8,290 bases of DNA from an uncultured Rhodospirillales bacterium (GCA_903932545.1 CAIZGT010000502.1:1-8290), one strand, 5' to 3'. Numbered from the stretch's first letter, positions 1-7,444 are shown. A program made the numbers and translations. Notes: a model not told the origin generated them from the sequence alone.

Positions 1-273
1 ATGTTGGCATTCCAAGCCCGTTTCGACGCTTTCATGGGTGATTTCGACGTGCTGCTCACCCAATCCGCCCCCGGTGAAGCCCCGCATGGCCTGCACGCCA
101 CCGGCGAGCCGGTGTTCAACGGGATATGGACCGCACTCGGCGTGCCATGCGTCACGCTTCCGTTCGGCACCGGCACAACCGGCCTGCCGCTTGGCGTGCA
201 GCTCGTTGGCCGTCGCGGACAGGATGCGGTGGTGCTGGCTTGGGCGCATCATATGGCCGAGAAGCTGAGCTGA
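1..273 (+). CDS. Amidase signature (AS) family protein, C-terminal fragment
   Basis: This is the last ~90 residues of an amidase-signature hydrolase, a family that cleaves amides (for example amidase, AtzF-like hydrolases or the GatA subunit). Seen: the typical C-terminal run DVLLTQSAPGEAP (residues ~16-28), then VFNGIWTALGVPCVTLPFG (~38-56) and GLPLGVQLVGRRGQD (~61-75), which is the conserved end of the AS fold. The family is usually 400-500 residues, so the gene begins upstream and the ATG at position 1 is probably an internal methionine. The Ser-cisSer-Lys catalytic triad lies outside the window, so activity and substrate cannot be judged. The stop codon is 5 nt before the DUF599 gene, which suggests co-transcription. 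The nearby peptide-type substrate-binding protein could supply an amide substrate, but that is inference. Confidence 0.87.
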   Translation: MLAFQARFDAFMGDFDVLLTQSAPGEAPHGLHATGEPVFNGIWTALGVPCVTLPFGTGTTGLPLGVQLVGRRGQDAVVLAWAHHMAEKLS

Positions 274-278
274 AATCG

Positions 279-998
279 ATGTTTGAGCTCTCCCCTGGCG
301 ATGCATTGTCGTTGTTGTTTTTTGTCATCGTCTGGTTGTTCTATGCGCCGCTGGTGCGGCGCTTCGTGCCCAATGCGATCAATTCTGGGCTGATGAGCCT
401 GCGCATTGCCTGGATGCGCACAATGTTGCGGCGTGACAACCGCATCGTTGATTCGAGCCTGCTCGGCCATGTCGTGCATTCTGCCAGCTTCTTCGCCTCC
501 ACCAGCCTTATCGTCATCGGCGCGTTGCTGTCGTTGCTCTCGAACGTGGAACATCTCCAACCGGCTGTGGAGAGCCTCGCCTTTGTTCCGCCGATCCCGC
601 GCGTGGTGTTCGAGTTGAAAATCGTGCTGCCGTTGTTGGTGCTGATTCATGGCTTCGTCAGCCTCACTTGGTCGCTGCGGCAGTTGAACTATACAATTGC
701 GATGATCGGCGCCTCGCCAGACCGGCGCGATGTGGGAGCGGATCTTGAACCGCTGGCCAGCGCCATCGGCCGCTCGCTGTCGCAGGCGCTGTCCACCTTC
801 AACACTGGCATTCGAGCTTACTACTTCGCCATTGGTGGGCTGGCCTGGGTGATGGGGCCGTTAGCGCTTGCGGTGGCCGCGGTGATCATCGCCACGATGC
901 TGGTATGGCGACAGCGTTTTAGTGCAGCTGCCTCCGAATTCCGCGTCGCCCTTGGTGCTATGAACGCGGCCCATGATCGGATCGAGCGCGGCGAGTAG
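279..998 (+). CDS. DUF599 domain-containing inner-membrane protein
   Basis: A 239-residue integral membrane protein of the DUF599 family, whose function is unknown. I chose the ATG at 279 because the protein then begins with a short polar stretch before the first helix, as in the family; the longer reading from 126 overlaps the amidase gene. There is no clear Shine-Dalgarno, which fits translational coupling to the amidase stop at 271-273. About four hydrophobic segments are visible, at residues 9-26, 70-88, 112-131 and 183-209. Conserved-looking family motifs are RRDNRIVDSSLLG (51-63), SASFFAST (68-75), LTWSLRQLNY (129-138) and FNTGIRAYYF (174-183). Length is normal and I see no break. The family call rests on these motifs; no biochemical role can be read from the sequence. 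Confidence 0.85.
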   Translation: MFELSPGDALSLLFFVIVWLFYAPLVRRFVPNAINSGLMSLRIAWMRTMLRRDNRIVDSSLLGHVVHSASFFASTSLIVIGALLSLLSNVEHLQPAVESLAFVPPIPRVVFELKIVLPLLVLIHGFVSLTWSLRQLNYTIAMIGASPDRRDVGADLEPLASAIGRSLSQALSTFNTGIRAYYFAIGGLAWVMGPLALAVAAVIIATMLVWRQRFSAAASEFRVALGAMNAAHDRIERGE

Positions 999-1010
999 GG
1001 GCGTCGAGGC

Positions 1011-1052
1011 ACGGTTATTGCCTAACAAAACACGGAATGACCGTTCGTTTTG
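1011..1052 (+). promoter_or_regulatory. Two overlapping, mutually exclusive hairpins in the leader of the substrate-binding protein gene
   Basis: ACGGTTATT (1011-1019) can pair with AATGACCGT (1036-1044), nine pairs including one G-T. CAAAAC plus ACGG (1026-1035) can pair with CCGT (1041-1044) plus GTTTTG (1047-1052), with a 2-nt bulge. Both use CCGT at 1041-1044, so they exclude each other. The second stem runs into the ribosome-binding site GGGAG (1052-1056). The first is followed by TCGTTTT and could act as a weak terminator for the DUF599 transcript. A regulatory role is inference. Confidence 0.35.
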
Positions 1053-1063
1053 GGAGTAATACC

Positions 1064-2641
1064 ATGCGTCGTCGTGCTGTTTTATCTGCTGGCATTGCCG
1101 GTGCCGCCGTGCTCGCCGCCCCATCTCTGGTGCGCGCGCAATCAACCACCACGCTGAAATTCATCCCCTACGCCGATCTGGCGTTGCTCGACCCCGCCGT
1201 CAGTGCGTTCGTCACCCGCAACCATGTGCTCATGGTGTTCGACACGCTGTTTGCCGTCGATGAAGCCGGGCGCGTGCAATACCAGATGCTCGCCGGTCAC
1301 ACCGTGTCTGATGACGGCCTGACCTGGACGCTGACGTTGCGTGACGGGCTGAAATTCCATGACGACACGCCGGTTCTGGCGAAGGATGCGGTGGCGAGCC
1401 TTAAGCGGTGGTGGGTGCGCGATGCGTTTGGCCAGGCGTTGGCCGCAGCGACGGATGATCTGTCGGCCACCAATGACAAAACCCTGGTGTTCCGCCTCAA
1501 GCGTCGCTTCGGTTTGCTCCCTGATGCGCTCGCTCATCCGACCAACACGATGGCTGCCATCATGCCTGAGCGATTGGCAGTCACCCCGCCCAACGTGTTG
1601 CTGAAGGAAATTATCGGCTCTGGCCCGTTCAAATACGTGGCCAATGAGCGCGTGCCCGGCTCGCGCAACGTGTATGCGAAATTTGACGGCTATGTGCCGC
1701 GCCAGGAGAAGGCCAGCTTCTGTGCCGGTGCGCGCATTGTGAATTTTGATCGTGTTGAGTGGATCACCTCCCCCGACCCCGCCACCCAAGTCGCCGCCCT
1801 TGTGGCAGGCGAGGTGGATTGGGTTGAGCAGCCGCTGATGGACCTTGTGCCATCGCTGCGCAAGAACAAGGCGATCAAGTTGGAAGTGGCCGAGACGCGC
1901 GGCTTGATTGGGTTCCTGCGCTTCAACCATCTGTATCCGCCCTTCGATAACCCCAAAATCCGCCAAGTGGCGCTCAAGACGGTCAATCAGAAGGAATATA
2001 TGGAAGCCGTGGTCGGCACCGCGGCACCGTTTGACGCGCAAACCGGCCTGTTCACCGCCAACACCGCCTTGGCCAACAACGCGGGCATGGAGGTGCTGAA
2101 CGGCAAGCACAGCATCGAGGTGCTGAAAAAGGAGTTGATCGAAGCGGGCTACAAGGGCGAGAAAATCATCTTCCTGGTTCCCACCGACGTGCCGCGCATC
2201 AACGCGATTGGCGAGGTTGGCATCGACATGTTGCGCAAAATCGGCATGAACGTGGAGGAAGTCGCCACCGACTGGGGCACCACCGTGCAACGCTCGGCAG
2301 TGCCAAAGCCGCTGGATCAGGGCGGCTACAACGCGTTTGTGGCCTTCACCGGCGGCTATGATTGCTCTACCCCCGGCAGCCACCAATTGATGCGTGGCAA
2401 CGGCATGCGCGCGTATAACGGCTGGCCAACTCTGCCAAAACTCGAAGCGTTGCGCGATCAGTGGCTCTACGAAGAAGACCCAGCCAAGCGGATGGCGCTG
2501 GCGCCGATGATCCAAGCGCAAGCATTGGAGGATGTGCCGTATCTGCCGCTCGGTTCGTATTACCAGCCCACCGCCTACAAGGCGAACCTGACTGACATGG
2601 CGAAGGGGCTGATTTTGTTCACGGGTGTAAAGCGGGCGTAA
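1064..2641 (+). CDS. ABC transporter substrate-binding protein, family 5 (peptide/nickel/opine type), Tat-exported
   Basis: A 525-residue periplasmic solute receptor. I chose the ATG at 1064 because GGGAG (1052-1056) sits 7 nt upstream and because the protein then begins exactly at the signal peptide; the in-frame ATG at 1037 has no good ribosome-binding site. Residues 1-25 are a twin-arginine-type signal: RRRAVLS, then a hydrophobic alanine-rich stretch, then VRA before the probable cleavage site. The mature part carries the SBP_bac_5 hallmarks, such as DDGLTWTLTLRDGLKFHDDTPVLAKDAV (about residues 87-114) and GSGPFKYV (about 187-194). Known: this family captures di- and oligopeptides, opines, nickel complexes or similar solutes for Dpp/Opp-type importers. 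Odd: no permease or ATPase genes lie on either side, so it must work with a transporter encoded elsewhere or as an orphan receptor. The substrate cannot be predicted; the upstream amidase hints at an amide or peptide-like compound. Confidence 0.92.
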   Translation: MRRRAVLSAGIAGAAVLAAPSLVRAQSTTTLKFIPYADLALLDPAVSAFVTRNHVLMVFDTLFAVDEAGRVQYQMLAGHTVSDDGLTWTLTLRDGLKFHDDTPVLAKDAVASLKRWWVRDAFGQALAAATDDLSATNDKTLVFRLKRRFGLLPDALAHPTNTMAAIMPERLAVTPPNVLLKEIIGSGPFKYVANERVPGSRNVYAKFDGYVPRQEKASFCAGARIVNFDRVEWITSPDPATQVAALVAGEVDWVEQPLMDLVPSLRKNKAIKLEVAETRGLIGFLRFNHLYPPFDNPKIRQVALKTVNQKEYMEAVVGTAAPFDAQTGLFTANTALANNAGMEVLNGKHSIEVLKKELIEAGYKGEKIIFLVPTDVPRINAIGEVGIDMLRKIGMNVEEVATDWGTTVQRSAVPKPLDQGGYNAFVAFTGGYDCSTPGSHQLMRGNGMRAYNGWPTLPKLEALRDQWLYEEDPAKRMALAPMIQAQALEDVPYLPLGSYYQPTAYKANLTDMAKGLILFTGVKRA

Positions 2642-2653
2642 GTGCGGTCTGCA

Positions 2654-2682
2654 CCCCGCCAGACGCATTGCCTCTGGCGGGG
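2654..2682 (+). terminator. GC-rich hairpin, probable transcription terminator after the substrate-binding protein gene
   Basis: CCCCGCCAGA (2654-2663) and TCTGGCGGGG (2673-2682) form a perfect 10-bp stem with a 9-nt loop, 12 nt after the stop codon. No T-run follows on the + strand (CTTCGCGCAATAAAAG), so it is not a textbook intrinsic terminator, but its strength and position fit transcript termination or 3'-end protection. It separates the receptor gene from the CoA-transferase unit. Confidence 0.65.
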
Positions 2683-2700
2683 CTTCGCGCAATAAAAGCA

Positions 2701-2758
2701 TCTAATGAGACCGTGTTCTGTTTCATTTTCGATAATTTTGTTGCGAAAAGAATTTTGT
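2701..2758 (+). promoter_or_regulatory. AT-rich leader of the CoA-transferase gene with a possible -10 box
   Basis: This stretch is far more AT-rich than the flanking genes and follows the hairpin at 2654-2682, so a promoter for the CoA-transferase is expected here. GATAAT at 2731-2736 resembles a sigma-70 -10 hexamer, but no good -35 box lies 16-18 bp upstream. The assignment is therefore weak. Confidence 0.3.
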
Positions 2759-4261
2759 ATGACTGCCACTCGCATTCAGTCCGAAGCCCTGCGCAGCCGT
2801 ATCATGACCGCCGATCAGGCCGCCGCCCTGATCCCCAACCATGCCACCATCGGCATGAGCGGGTTCACCGGGGCGGGCTATCCCAAACTCGTCCCCGCCG
2901 CACTTGCCCGCCGAATTGAGGCGCTGCATGCCCAAGGCGAGGATTTCAAAGTCAGTGTCTGGACCGGCGCCTCCACCGCCCCCGAGTTGGACGGCGCGTT
3001 GGCGAAGGTGGACGGCATCGAGATGCGTCTGCCGTATCAATCCGACCCCGTCTGCCGCGAGCGGATCAATGCTGGGCGGATGGAATATATCGACATCCAC
3101 CTCTCCCACGTCGCGCAATATGTTTGGTTCGGCTTCCTTGGTAAGCTGAACGTGGCGGTGGTTGAAGTCGCGGCGATCAAGGCCGATGGCTCGTTGGTGG
3201 CCTCCTCATCGGTGGGCAACAACAAAACCTGGCTTGATCAGGCCGATATGGTAATCCTTGAGGTCAACTCCGCCTTCGATCTGCGCCTTGAGGGGATGCA
3301 TGATGTCTATTACGGCACCCATCTGCCGCCGCACCGCCTGCCGATCCCGCTGATCACGGTCAGTGACCGCATCGGCGAAACCACATTGCGCTGCGATCCT
3401 CGCAAAATTGTTGCCATCATTGAGACCAACCAGCCGGACCGCAACATCCACTTCGCCCCACCGGATGAGGTGTCTCAAGCGATTGCCGGACATATTATCG
3501 AATTCCTCGAACACGAAATCGCCAAAGGCCGGATGCCCGAACCGTTGCTGCCGTTCCAATCCGGCGTCGGCAATGTTGCCAATGCGGTGATGGCGGGGTT
3601 GCAGAAGGGACGGTTTGAGGGGCTCACCGCATTCACCGAAGTGCTGCAAGACGGGATGCTCGACCTGCTGCGCACCGGCAAAATGGTTCATGCCTCAGCA
3701 ACAGCCCTTTCGCTGAGCAAAGCCGGGCAGGCGGAGTTCCTCGATAACCTCGAATATTACCGCAGCCGCATTGTGCTGCGGCCGCAGGAGATTTCGAACC
3801 ACCCCGAACTGGTGCGCCGCCTGGGCATCATCGCGATGAACGGCATGATCGAGGCCGATATCTACGGCAACGTGAATTCCACCCATATCGCCGGCACGTC
3901 GATCATGAATGGCATTGGTGGCTCGGGAGACTTCGCACGCAATGCCTTCCTGTCGTTCTTCATGACGCCTTCGGTGGCCAAAGGGGGCGCGATTTCGTGC
4001 ATCGTGCCGATGGTCAACCACGTCGATCACACCGAGCATGACGTGCAAGTGATCGTCACCGAACAAGGCATTGCCGATCTGCGCGGCCTGTCACCCAAGC
4101 ATCGCGCGCGACTGGTCATCGACAATTGCGCCCATCCCGGCTTTCGCCCGGCGCTGCATGAGTATTATGAGCGCGCATTGCGTGAATCACCGGGCAAGCA
4201 CACCCCGCATCTCATCGCGGAGGCGCTAACCTTTATGCGTGGGCGTGGAATTGCTGGGTGA
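2759..4261 (+). CDS. Acetyl-CoA hydrolase/transferase family protein, probable succinyl-CoA:acetate CoA-transferase (AarC/YgfH class)
   Basis: A 500-residue class I CoA-transferase, expected in the cytoplasm, that moves CoA between short-chain carboxylates. I chose the ATG at 2759 because residue numbers then match Acetobacter AarC as I remember it: catalytic Glu294 in TEVLQDGM, Val270 in SGVGNVANAV and Gly388 in GIGGSGDFAR all fall at the same numbers. The ATG at 2705 would add 18 unmatched residues. Also visible are SGFTGAGYP (about 33-41), TGASTAPELDG (about 69-79) and the C-terminal VTEQGIADLRGL and GKHTPHL. Length is normal and the active site looks complete. The ribosome-binding site is weak (AAAAGAA, 2746-2752). 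Family members use succinyl-CoA with acetate or propionate; some are annotated as acetyl-CoA hydrolases. The exact acyl pair cannot be fixed here. Lying upstream of the patatin and bdhA genes, it fits short-chain acid or 3-hydroxybutyrate use. Confidence 0.92.
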   Translation: MTATRIQSEALRSRIMTADQAAALIPNHATIGMSGFTGAGYPKLVPAALARRIEALHAQGEDFKVSVWTGASTAPELDGALAKVDGIEMRLPYQSDPVCRERINAGRMEYIDIHLSHVAQYVWFGFLGKLNVAVVEVAAIKADGSLVASSSVGNNKTWLDQADMVILEVNSAFDLRLEGMHDVYYGTHLPPHRLPIPLITVSDRIGETTLRCDPRKIVAIIETNQPDRNIHFAPPDEVSQAIAGHIIEFLEHEIAKGRMPEPLLPFQSGVGNVANAVMAGLQKGRFEGLTAFTEVLQDGMLDLLRTGKMVHASATALSLSKAGQAEFLDNLEYYRSRIVLRPQEISNHPELVRRLGIIAMNGMIEADIYGNVNSTHIAGTSIMNGIGGSGDFARNAFLSFFMTPSVAKGGAISCIVPMVNHVDHTEHDVQVIVTEQGIADLRGLSPKHRARLVIDNCAHPGFRPALHEYYERALRESPGKHTPHLIAEALTFMRGRGIAG

Positions 4262-4280
4262 GATTTGCCCAGGGCAGAGG

Positions 4281-4294
4281 CAGGCCATCGCCTG
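4281..4294 (+). terminator. Short GC-rich hairpin after the CoA-transferase gene
   Basis: CAGGC (4281-4285) and GCCTG (4290-4294) form a 5-bp stem with a 4-nt loop, 19 nt after the stop codon. There is no T-run, so this is at best a weak terminator. Confidence 0.25.
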
Positions 4295-4327
4295 TATCGA
4301 TTCTAGAAGTGGGTTAAAGCAGTTCAC

Positions 4328-4344
4328 TTTGAGTATTTCTCAAA
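4328..4344. promoter_or_regulatory. Palindromic site in the promoter region of the patatin-bdhA operon
   Basis: TTTGAG (4328-4333) and CTCAAA (4339-4344) form a perfect 6-bp inverted repeat around TATTT, inside the AT-rich part of the 148-bp gap before the patatin gene. The size and symmetry suit a dimeric repressor or activator site. I see no convincing -35/-10 pair nearby and do not recognise the motif as any named regulator's site. Confidence 0.35.
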
Positions 4345-4409
4345 ATTAATCCGTAACACTGGCCAACAAACCAAGTCTTTCCTCATGTGACGCATAGAGG
4401 AGAGCCGCT

Positions 4410-5630
4410 GTGACGACAAAACAGGTGTTGCCGGAGCAGATTGTGCTCATCCTCCAAGGTGGTGGTGCCTTGGGCGCTTATCAGGCCGGGGTCTATGAGG
4501 CGATCCACCATGCTGCGCTGGAGCCTGATTGGGTGATCGGCACGTCAATTGGTGCAATCAACGCTGCCATCATTGCCGGCAACCCGCCAGACCAGCGACT
4601 GCCGCATCTCACCGAATTTTGGCGCAGGATGGACGAAGGCGGCGCGATGCGCGCGCCGTGGATGCAGCATTTGCCGGAGGAGGCCAAGTTGCAGTTCAAC
4701 TCGGCGTCCTTGATGGGGTTCGGGCTGCCGAATTTCTTCTCAGCGCGCCCGTTCTCAGCTTTCGGGCTGGGCATGAGCGTCAAGCCAGACCAGGCCAGCA
4801 TCTACGACACTGCCCCGCTGCGAAAGACGCTGGAGGAGCTTGTTGACTTTGAATACCTGCACAATTCGCCGGTTCGTTTGTCCGTCGGCGCGGTCGATGT
4901 TGAAAGCGGTGAGATGCGCTATTTCGACAATCATACCGAGACATTGACCGTCGCGCATATTATGGCGAGCGGCGCGCTGCCACCGGCGTTCCCGGCCGTG
5001 ACAATTGACGGGCGTTTCTATTGGGACGGCGGCATCCACTCCAACACCCCGCTTGAGCGGATGTTGCAGGAGCATCCACGGGTCCATTCGCTCTGCTTCT
5101 TGGCCAATGTCTGGCAGGAGCGCGACGTGCCGCCCACCACGATGGCGGCGGTGTCAAGGCGCTCGAAAGAACTGCAATTCGCCAGCCGCACCAACATGCT
5201 GGTGGCGATGGAGTTGGAACTGCACAAGCTGCGCCATGCGCTGACGGTGCTGGAGCCGTATCTGCCACAGGCGGCGCTGAAGAAGGCCGAGGTGCTGGCC
5301 GCCATCGAGGAGGGGTGCCTTTCGGTGTTCCACCTCATCCGCCTGCAAGCGCCGCGTCTGGCCAAAGAGGACCAGTATAAAGACATCGATTTTGCCCATG
5401 AGCGCGTGCAGCAGCGTTGGGGGGCGGGCTATCGCTCGACCGCACATGCGATCGCAGCCCAGGCGTGGCAGGCCGAGATCAGCGCGCTCGATGGCGTGAT
5501 TGTTCATGATTATTCCGACGAAGACCTCTCGGCTGAGGAGCGCGCGCGCATCCTGGCACATCAGCCGAAAACGCGAGATGGCGCGGTGTGTTCCTACCGC
5601 CCCCGCCGCCCCGCGCCCCGTCAAGCCTAA
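4410..5630 (+). CDS. Patatin-like phospholipase family protein with probable DUF3734 C-terminal region
   Basis: A 406-residue patatin-fold serine hydrolase. The start is GTG at 4410, with GAGGAG (4397-4402) placed 7 nt upstream. All catalytic parts are visible: oxyanion loop GGGALG (17-22), nucleophile elbow GTSIG with Ser46 (44-48), and the dyad Asp206 in WDGGIHSNTPL (205-215). The part after about residue 290, including FAHERVQQRWGAGY, resembles the DUF3734 extension found on a bacterial patatin subgroup. Known: patatins hydrolyse acyl esters of phospholipids or other lipids. No signal peptide is seen, so it is probably cytoplasmic or loosely membrane-bound. Its stop is 44 nt before bdhA, so the two probably share a transcript. 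A role in mobilising polyhydroxybutyrate or its oligomers is tempting from that context but unproven; membrane lipid turnover is the alternative. Confidence 0.93.
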   Translation: MTTKQVLPEQIVLILQGGGALGAYQAGVYEAIHHAALEPDWVIGTSIGAINAAIIAGNPPDQRLPHLTEFWRRMDEGGAMRAPWMQHLPEEAKLQFNSASLMGFGLPNFFSARPFSAFGLGMSVKPDQASIYDTAPLRKTLEELVDFEYLHNSPVRLSVGAVDVESGEMRYFDNHTETLTVAHIMASGALPPAFPAVTIDGRFYWDGGIHSNTPLERMLQEHPRVHSLCFLANVWQERDVPPTTMAAVSRRSKELQFASRTNMLVAMELELHKLRHALTVLEPYLPQAALKKAEVLAAIEEGCLSVFHLIRLQAPRLAKEDQYKDIDFAHERVQQRWGAGYRSTAHAIAAQAWQAEISALDGVIVHDYSDEDLSAEERARILAHQPKTRDGAVCSYRPRRPAPRQA

Positions 5631-5674
5631 CCCATCCATCTCGCATTCCGATGTTTCAACTCAGGAGTTTGACC

Positions 5675-6454
5675 ATGCAAGGCAAGAACGCAATCGTGAC
5701 CGGATCCACCAGTGGGATCGGCTTGGATATTGCCCGCCACTTCGCGGCCAAGGGCTGCAACGTGCTGCTCAACGGCTTCGGCGATGCTGCCGACATCGAA
5801 GCCATCCGCGCCGAGATTCAGGCCACGCACGGCGTACAGGTGCGCTACCACGGTGCCGATATCAGCAAGCCTCTCGACATTGCCGACATGATCGAGACTG
5901 CGACGCATGAATTCGGCGGCGTGGATATTCTGGTCAATAACGCGGGCATTCAGTTCGTCTCGCCCATTGAGGAGTTCCCGATTGCGAAATGGGACCAGAT
6001 TATCGCGATCAACCTCTCAGGCGCGTTCCATGCGATCCGCCTCGTTGTGCCGCAGATGAGAGCGCGCGGCTGGGGGCGGATCGTCAACCTCGCCTCCGCC
6101 CATGCACTCGTCGCCAGCCCCTACAAATCGGCCTATGTCGCGGCCAAGCATGGCATCGCCGGGCTTACCAAAACCGTGGCGCTCGAACTCGCGACGTTCG
6201 GCATCACCTGCAACGCCGTCTGCCCGGGCTATGTGCTCACGCCCTTGGTGGCGAAGCAGATCCCCGACACCGCGAAGGCGCGCGGCATCACCGAGGAGGC
6301 GGTGATCCGCGACGTGCTGCTCGCCGCACAGCCGACCAAGAAGTTCGTGACCACCCAAGAGGTTGCAGCCCTCACCGGGTTCCTCTGCTCAGACGATGCG
6401 GCGTCCATGACCGGCGGCGTGCTGCCGGTTGATGGCGGCTGGACCGCACATTGA
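5675..6454 (+). CDS. bdhA: D-3-hydroxybutyrate dehydrogenase
   Basis: A 259-residue short-chain dehydrogenase/reductase that oxidises D-3-hydroxybutyrate to acetoacetate with NAD+ in the cytoplasm. I chose the ATG at 5675 because AGGAG (5663-5667) lies 7 nt upstream and MQGKNAIVTGSTSGIG then begins at the Rossmann fold; the in-frame ATGs at 5588 and 5651 lack such a site. Seen: cofactor loop TGSTSGIG (9-16), NNAG (88-91), catalytic Ser141, Tyr154 and Lys158. The residues known to bind substrate in Pseudomonas fragi enzyme are matched one number lower: Gln93, His143, Lys151, Gln195 and Trp256. This makes the specific call, rather than generic SDR, well supported. One difference is Tyr186 where P. 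fragi has Trp187. The gene sits between the patatin hydrolase and the YeeE-like transporter, whose ribosome-binding site overlaps its stop codon. Confidence 0.95.
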   Translation: MQGKNAIVTGSTSGIGLDIARHFAAKGCNVLLNGFGDAADIEAIRAEIQATHGVQVRYHGADISKPLDIADMIETATHEFGGVDILVNNAGIQFVSPIEEFPIAKWDQIIAINLSGAFHAIRLVVPQMRARGWGRIVNLASAHALVASPYKSAYVAAKHGIAGLTKTVALELATFGITCNAVCPGYVLTPLVAKQIPDTAKARGITEEAVIRDVLLAAQPTKKFVTTQEVAALTGFLCSDDAASMTGGVLPVDGGWTAH

Positions 6455-6461
6455 GGGTGCC

Positions 6462-7433
6462 ATGACACTCGCACTCCCAGCTTTGTTGTCTTGTATGCTG
6501 ATGGCGTTCCTGATGGGATTCGCCATCCAGCACGGTGCCACCTGTGTCGTCGCCGCGGTGCAGGAGGCGTTGGACCGGCGGCGTTTCAATCGCCTGATCA
6601 GCTTTCTTGAAGCCGCGTTGTGGGTGTTGGGCGGCTTGGTGGTGCTCGGGGTGGCGTTCGGCATGCGCTATACCCCGATGAGCTACGATCTGACCGTGCT
6701 GACCCTGATCGGCGGTGGGGTGATGGGGTTTGGGGCGTATGTGAACCGCGCTTGCATGTTCGGCACGCTGGCGCGGTTGGGCGGCGGGGAACTGGCGTAT
6801 CTTGGCAGTTTTGTTGGGTATTTTGTGATGGCCTGGGTGGTGCGTGCGCTGGACCCTTCCGGCGCGCTGAAGGCGCACGCCCCGCCTGCTCCGATGTTGA
6901 TCGACATGCGCCAGGTTGATGGCTGGGTGGCGGTGTTGGTGCTGGGCCTTTTGGTGCTCCGCCTTATGCATGGCTGGCAAAAACTCGGCTGGAGCCGGAA
7001 TTTCACCGACATCTGGCAGGGGCTCCGCAATCCGCGCCCGGCGACGATCATGATCGGCGTCAGCTTCGTGCCGCTCTACATCGTGGCCGGGCCTTGGGCC
7101 TATACCACGGTGATTGATGAGATCGCCGGGGGGCGGATTATGCACATCCTCACCCGCGTGTTGCTGTTGGTGGCGCTGTTTGTGGGGTGTTTCATCGGTT
7201 ACCTCAAACGCAGCGCGCGATTGAAAATCAGCTTCAAATGGCGGCAATTCGCCTTTTGCGCGGTGGGCGGCGGATTTATGGCGGCAGGTGCCTATCTGGT
7301 GCCGGGCAGCAACGACACCGTGATCCTGCTCGGATTGCCGTTCTTCCAGCCTTACGCCTTGGCCGGGTTTGCGGCGATGTGCTTGACGGTGGCGGTGGCG
7401 TTGTGGGCGGAGAGGCGGGTGAGGGCAATGTAG
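6462..7433 (+). CDS. YeeE/YedE (Sulf_transp) family membrane transporter
   Basis: A 323-residue, very hydrophobic protein with about nine membrane segments (roughly residues 5-24, 45-67, 76-95, 108-130, 152-171, 193-211, 230-248, 262-281 and 299-315). I chose the ATG at 6462 because GAGGG (6453-6457) precedes it by 4 nt; that site overlaps the bdhA TGA at 6452-6454, implying translational coupling. Family marks: HGATC with Cys28, NRACMFGT with Cys98, and the C-terminal GSNDTVILLGLPFFQPYA (282-299). Known: YeeE-type proteins import thiosulfate, and related YedE proteins are tied to selenium or sulfur handling, using membrane cysteines. Here the cysteines of the first half are clear; the second half has Cys243 in VGCFIGYLKR and a serine in GSND. 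No TusA-like or sulfurtransferase partner is present, so the cargo and the reason for sitting behind bdhA remain open. Confidence 0.82.
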   Translation: MTLALPALLSCMLMAFLMGFAIQHGATCVVAAVQEALDRRRFNRLISFLEAALWVLGGLVVLGVAFGMRYTPMSYDLTVLTLIGGGVMGFGAYVNRACMFGTLARLGGGELAYLGSFVGYFVMAWVVRALDPSGALKAHAPPAPMLIDMRQVDGWVAVLVLGLLVLRLMHGWQKLGWSRNFTDIWQGLRNPRPATIMIGVSFVPLYIVAGPWAYTTVIDEIAGGRIMHILTRVLLLVALFVGCFIGYLKRSARLKISFKWRQFAFCAVGGGFMAAGAYLVPGSNDTVILLGLPFFQPYALAGFAAMCLTVAVALWAERRVRAM

Positions 7434-7444
7434 TTTTGCCCTCA
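7420..7444 (+). terminator. Hairpin spanning the YeeE-like stop codon
   Basis: GAGGGCAA (7421-7428) and TTGCCCTC (7436-7443) pair perfectly around a 7-nt loop that contains the TAG stop (7431-7433); T7420 and A7444 extend the stem to 9 bp. No T-run follows. It may end or protect the operon transcript, or be a leftover of the original terminator whose tail was displaced by the element inserted just downstream. Confidence 0.5.

Noticed and set aside
126..278. N-terminal extension of the DUF599 gene from the ATG at 126
   Set aside because: It overlaps the amidase coding sequence entirely and reads as arginine-rich out-of-frame sequence; the family-like protein starts at 279.
1142..2701. A 519-codon open frame on the minus strand
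   Set aside because: It lies antisense to the substrate-binding protein gene, is rich in His/Arg/Gln as expected from reading a GC-rich gene backwards, and has no recognisable domain.
2705..2758. ATG at 2705 as start of the CoA-transferase
   Set aside because: The extra 18 residues have no match in the family, and residue numbering agrees with AarC only from 2759.
5588..5674. ATG at 5588 as start of bdhA
   Set aside because: It would overlap the end of the patatin gene and add a proline-rich leader before the Rossmann fold; 5675 has a well-placed AGGAG.
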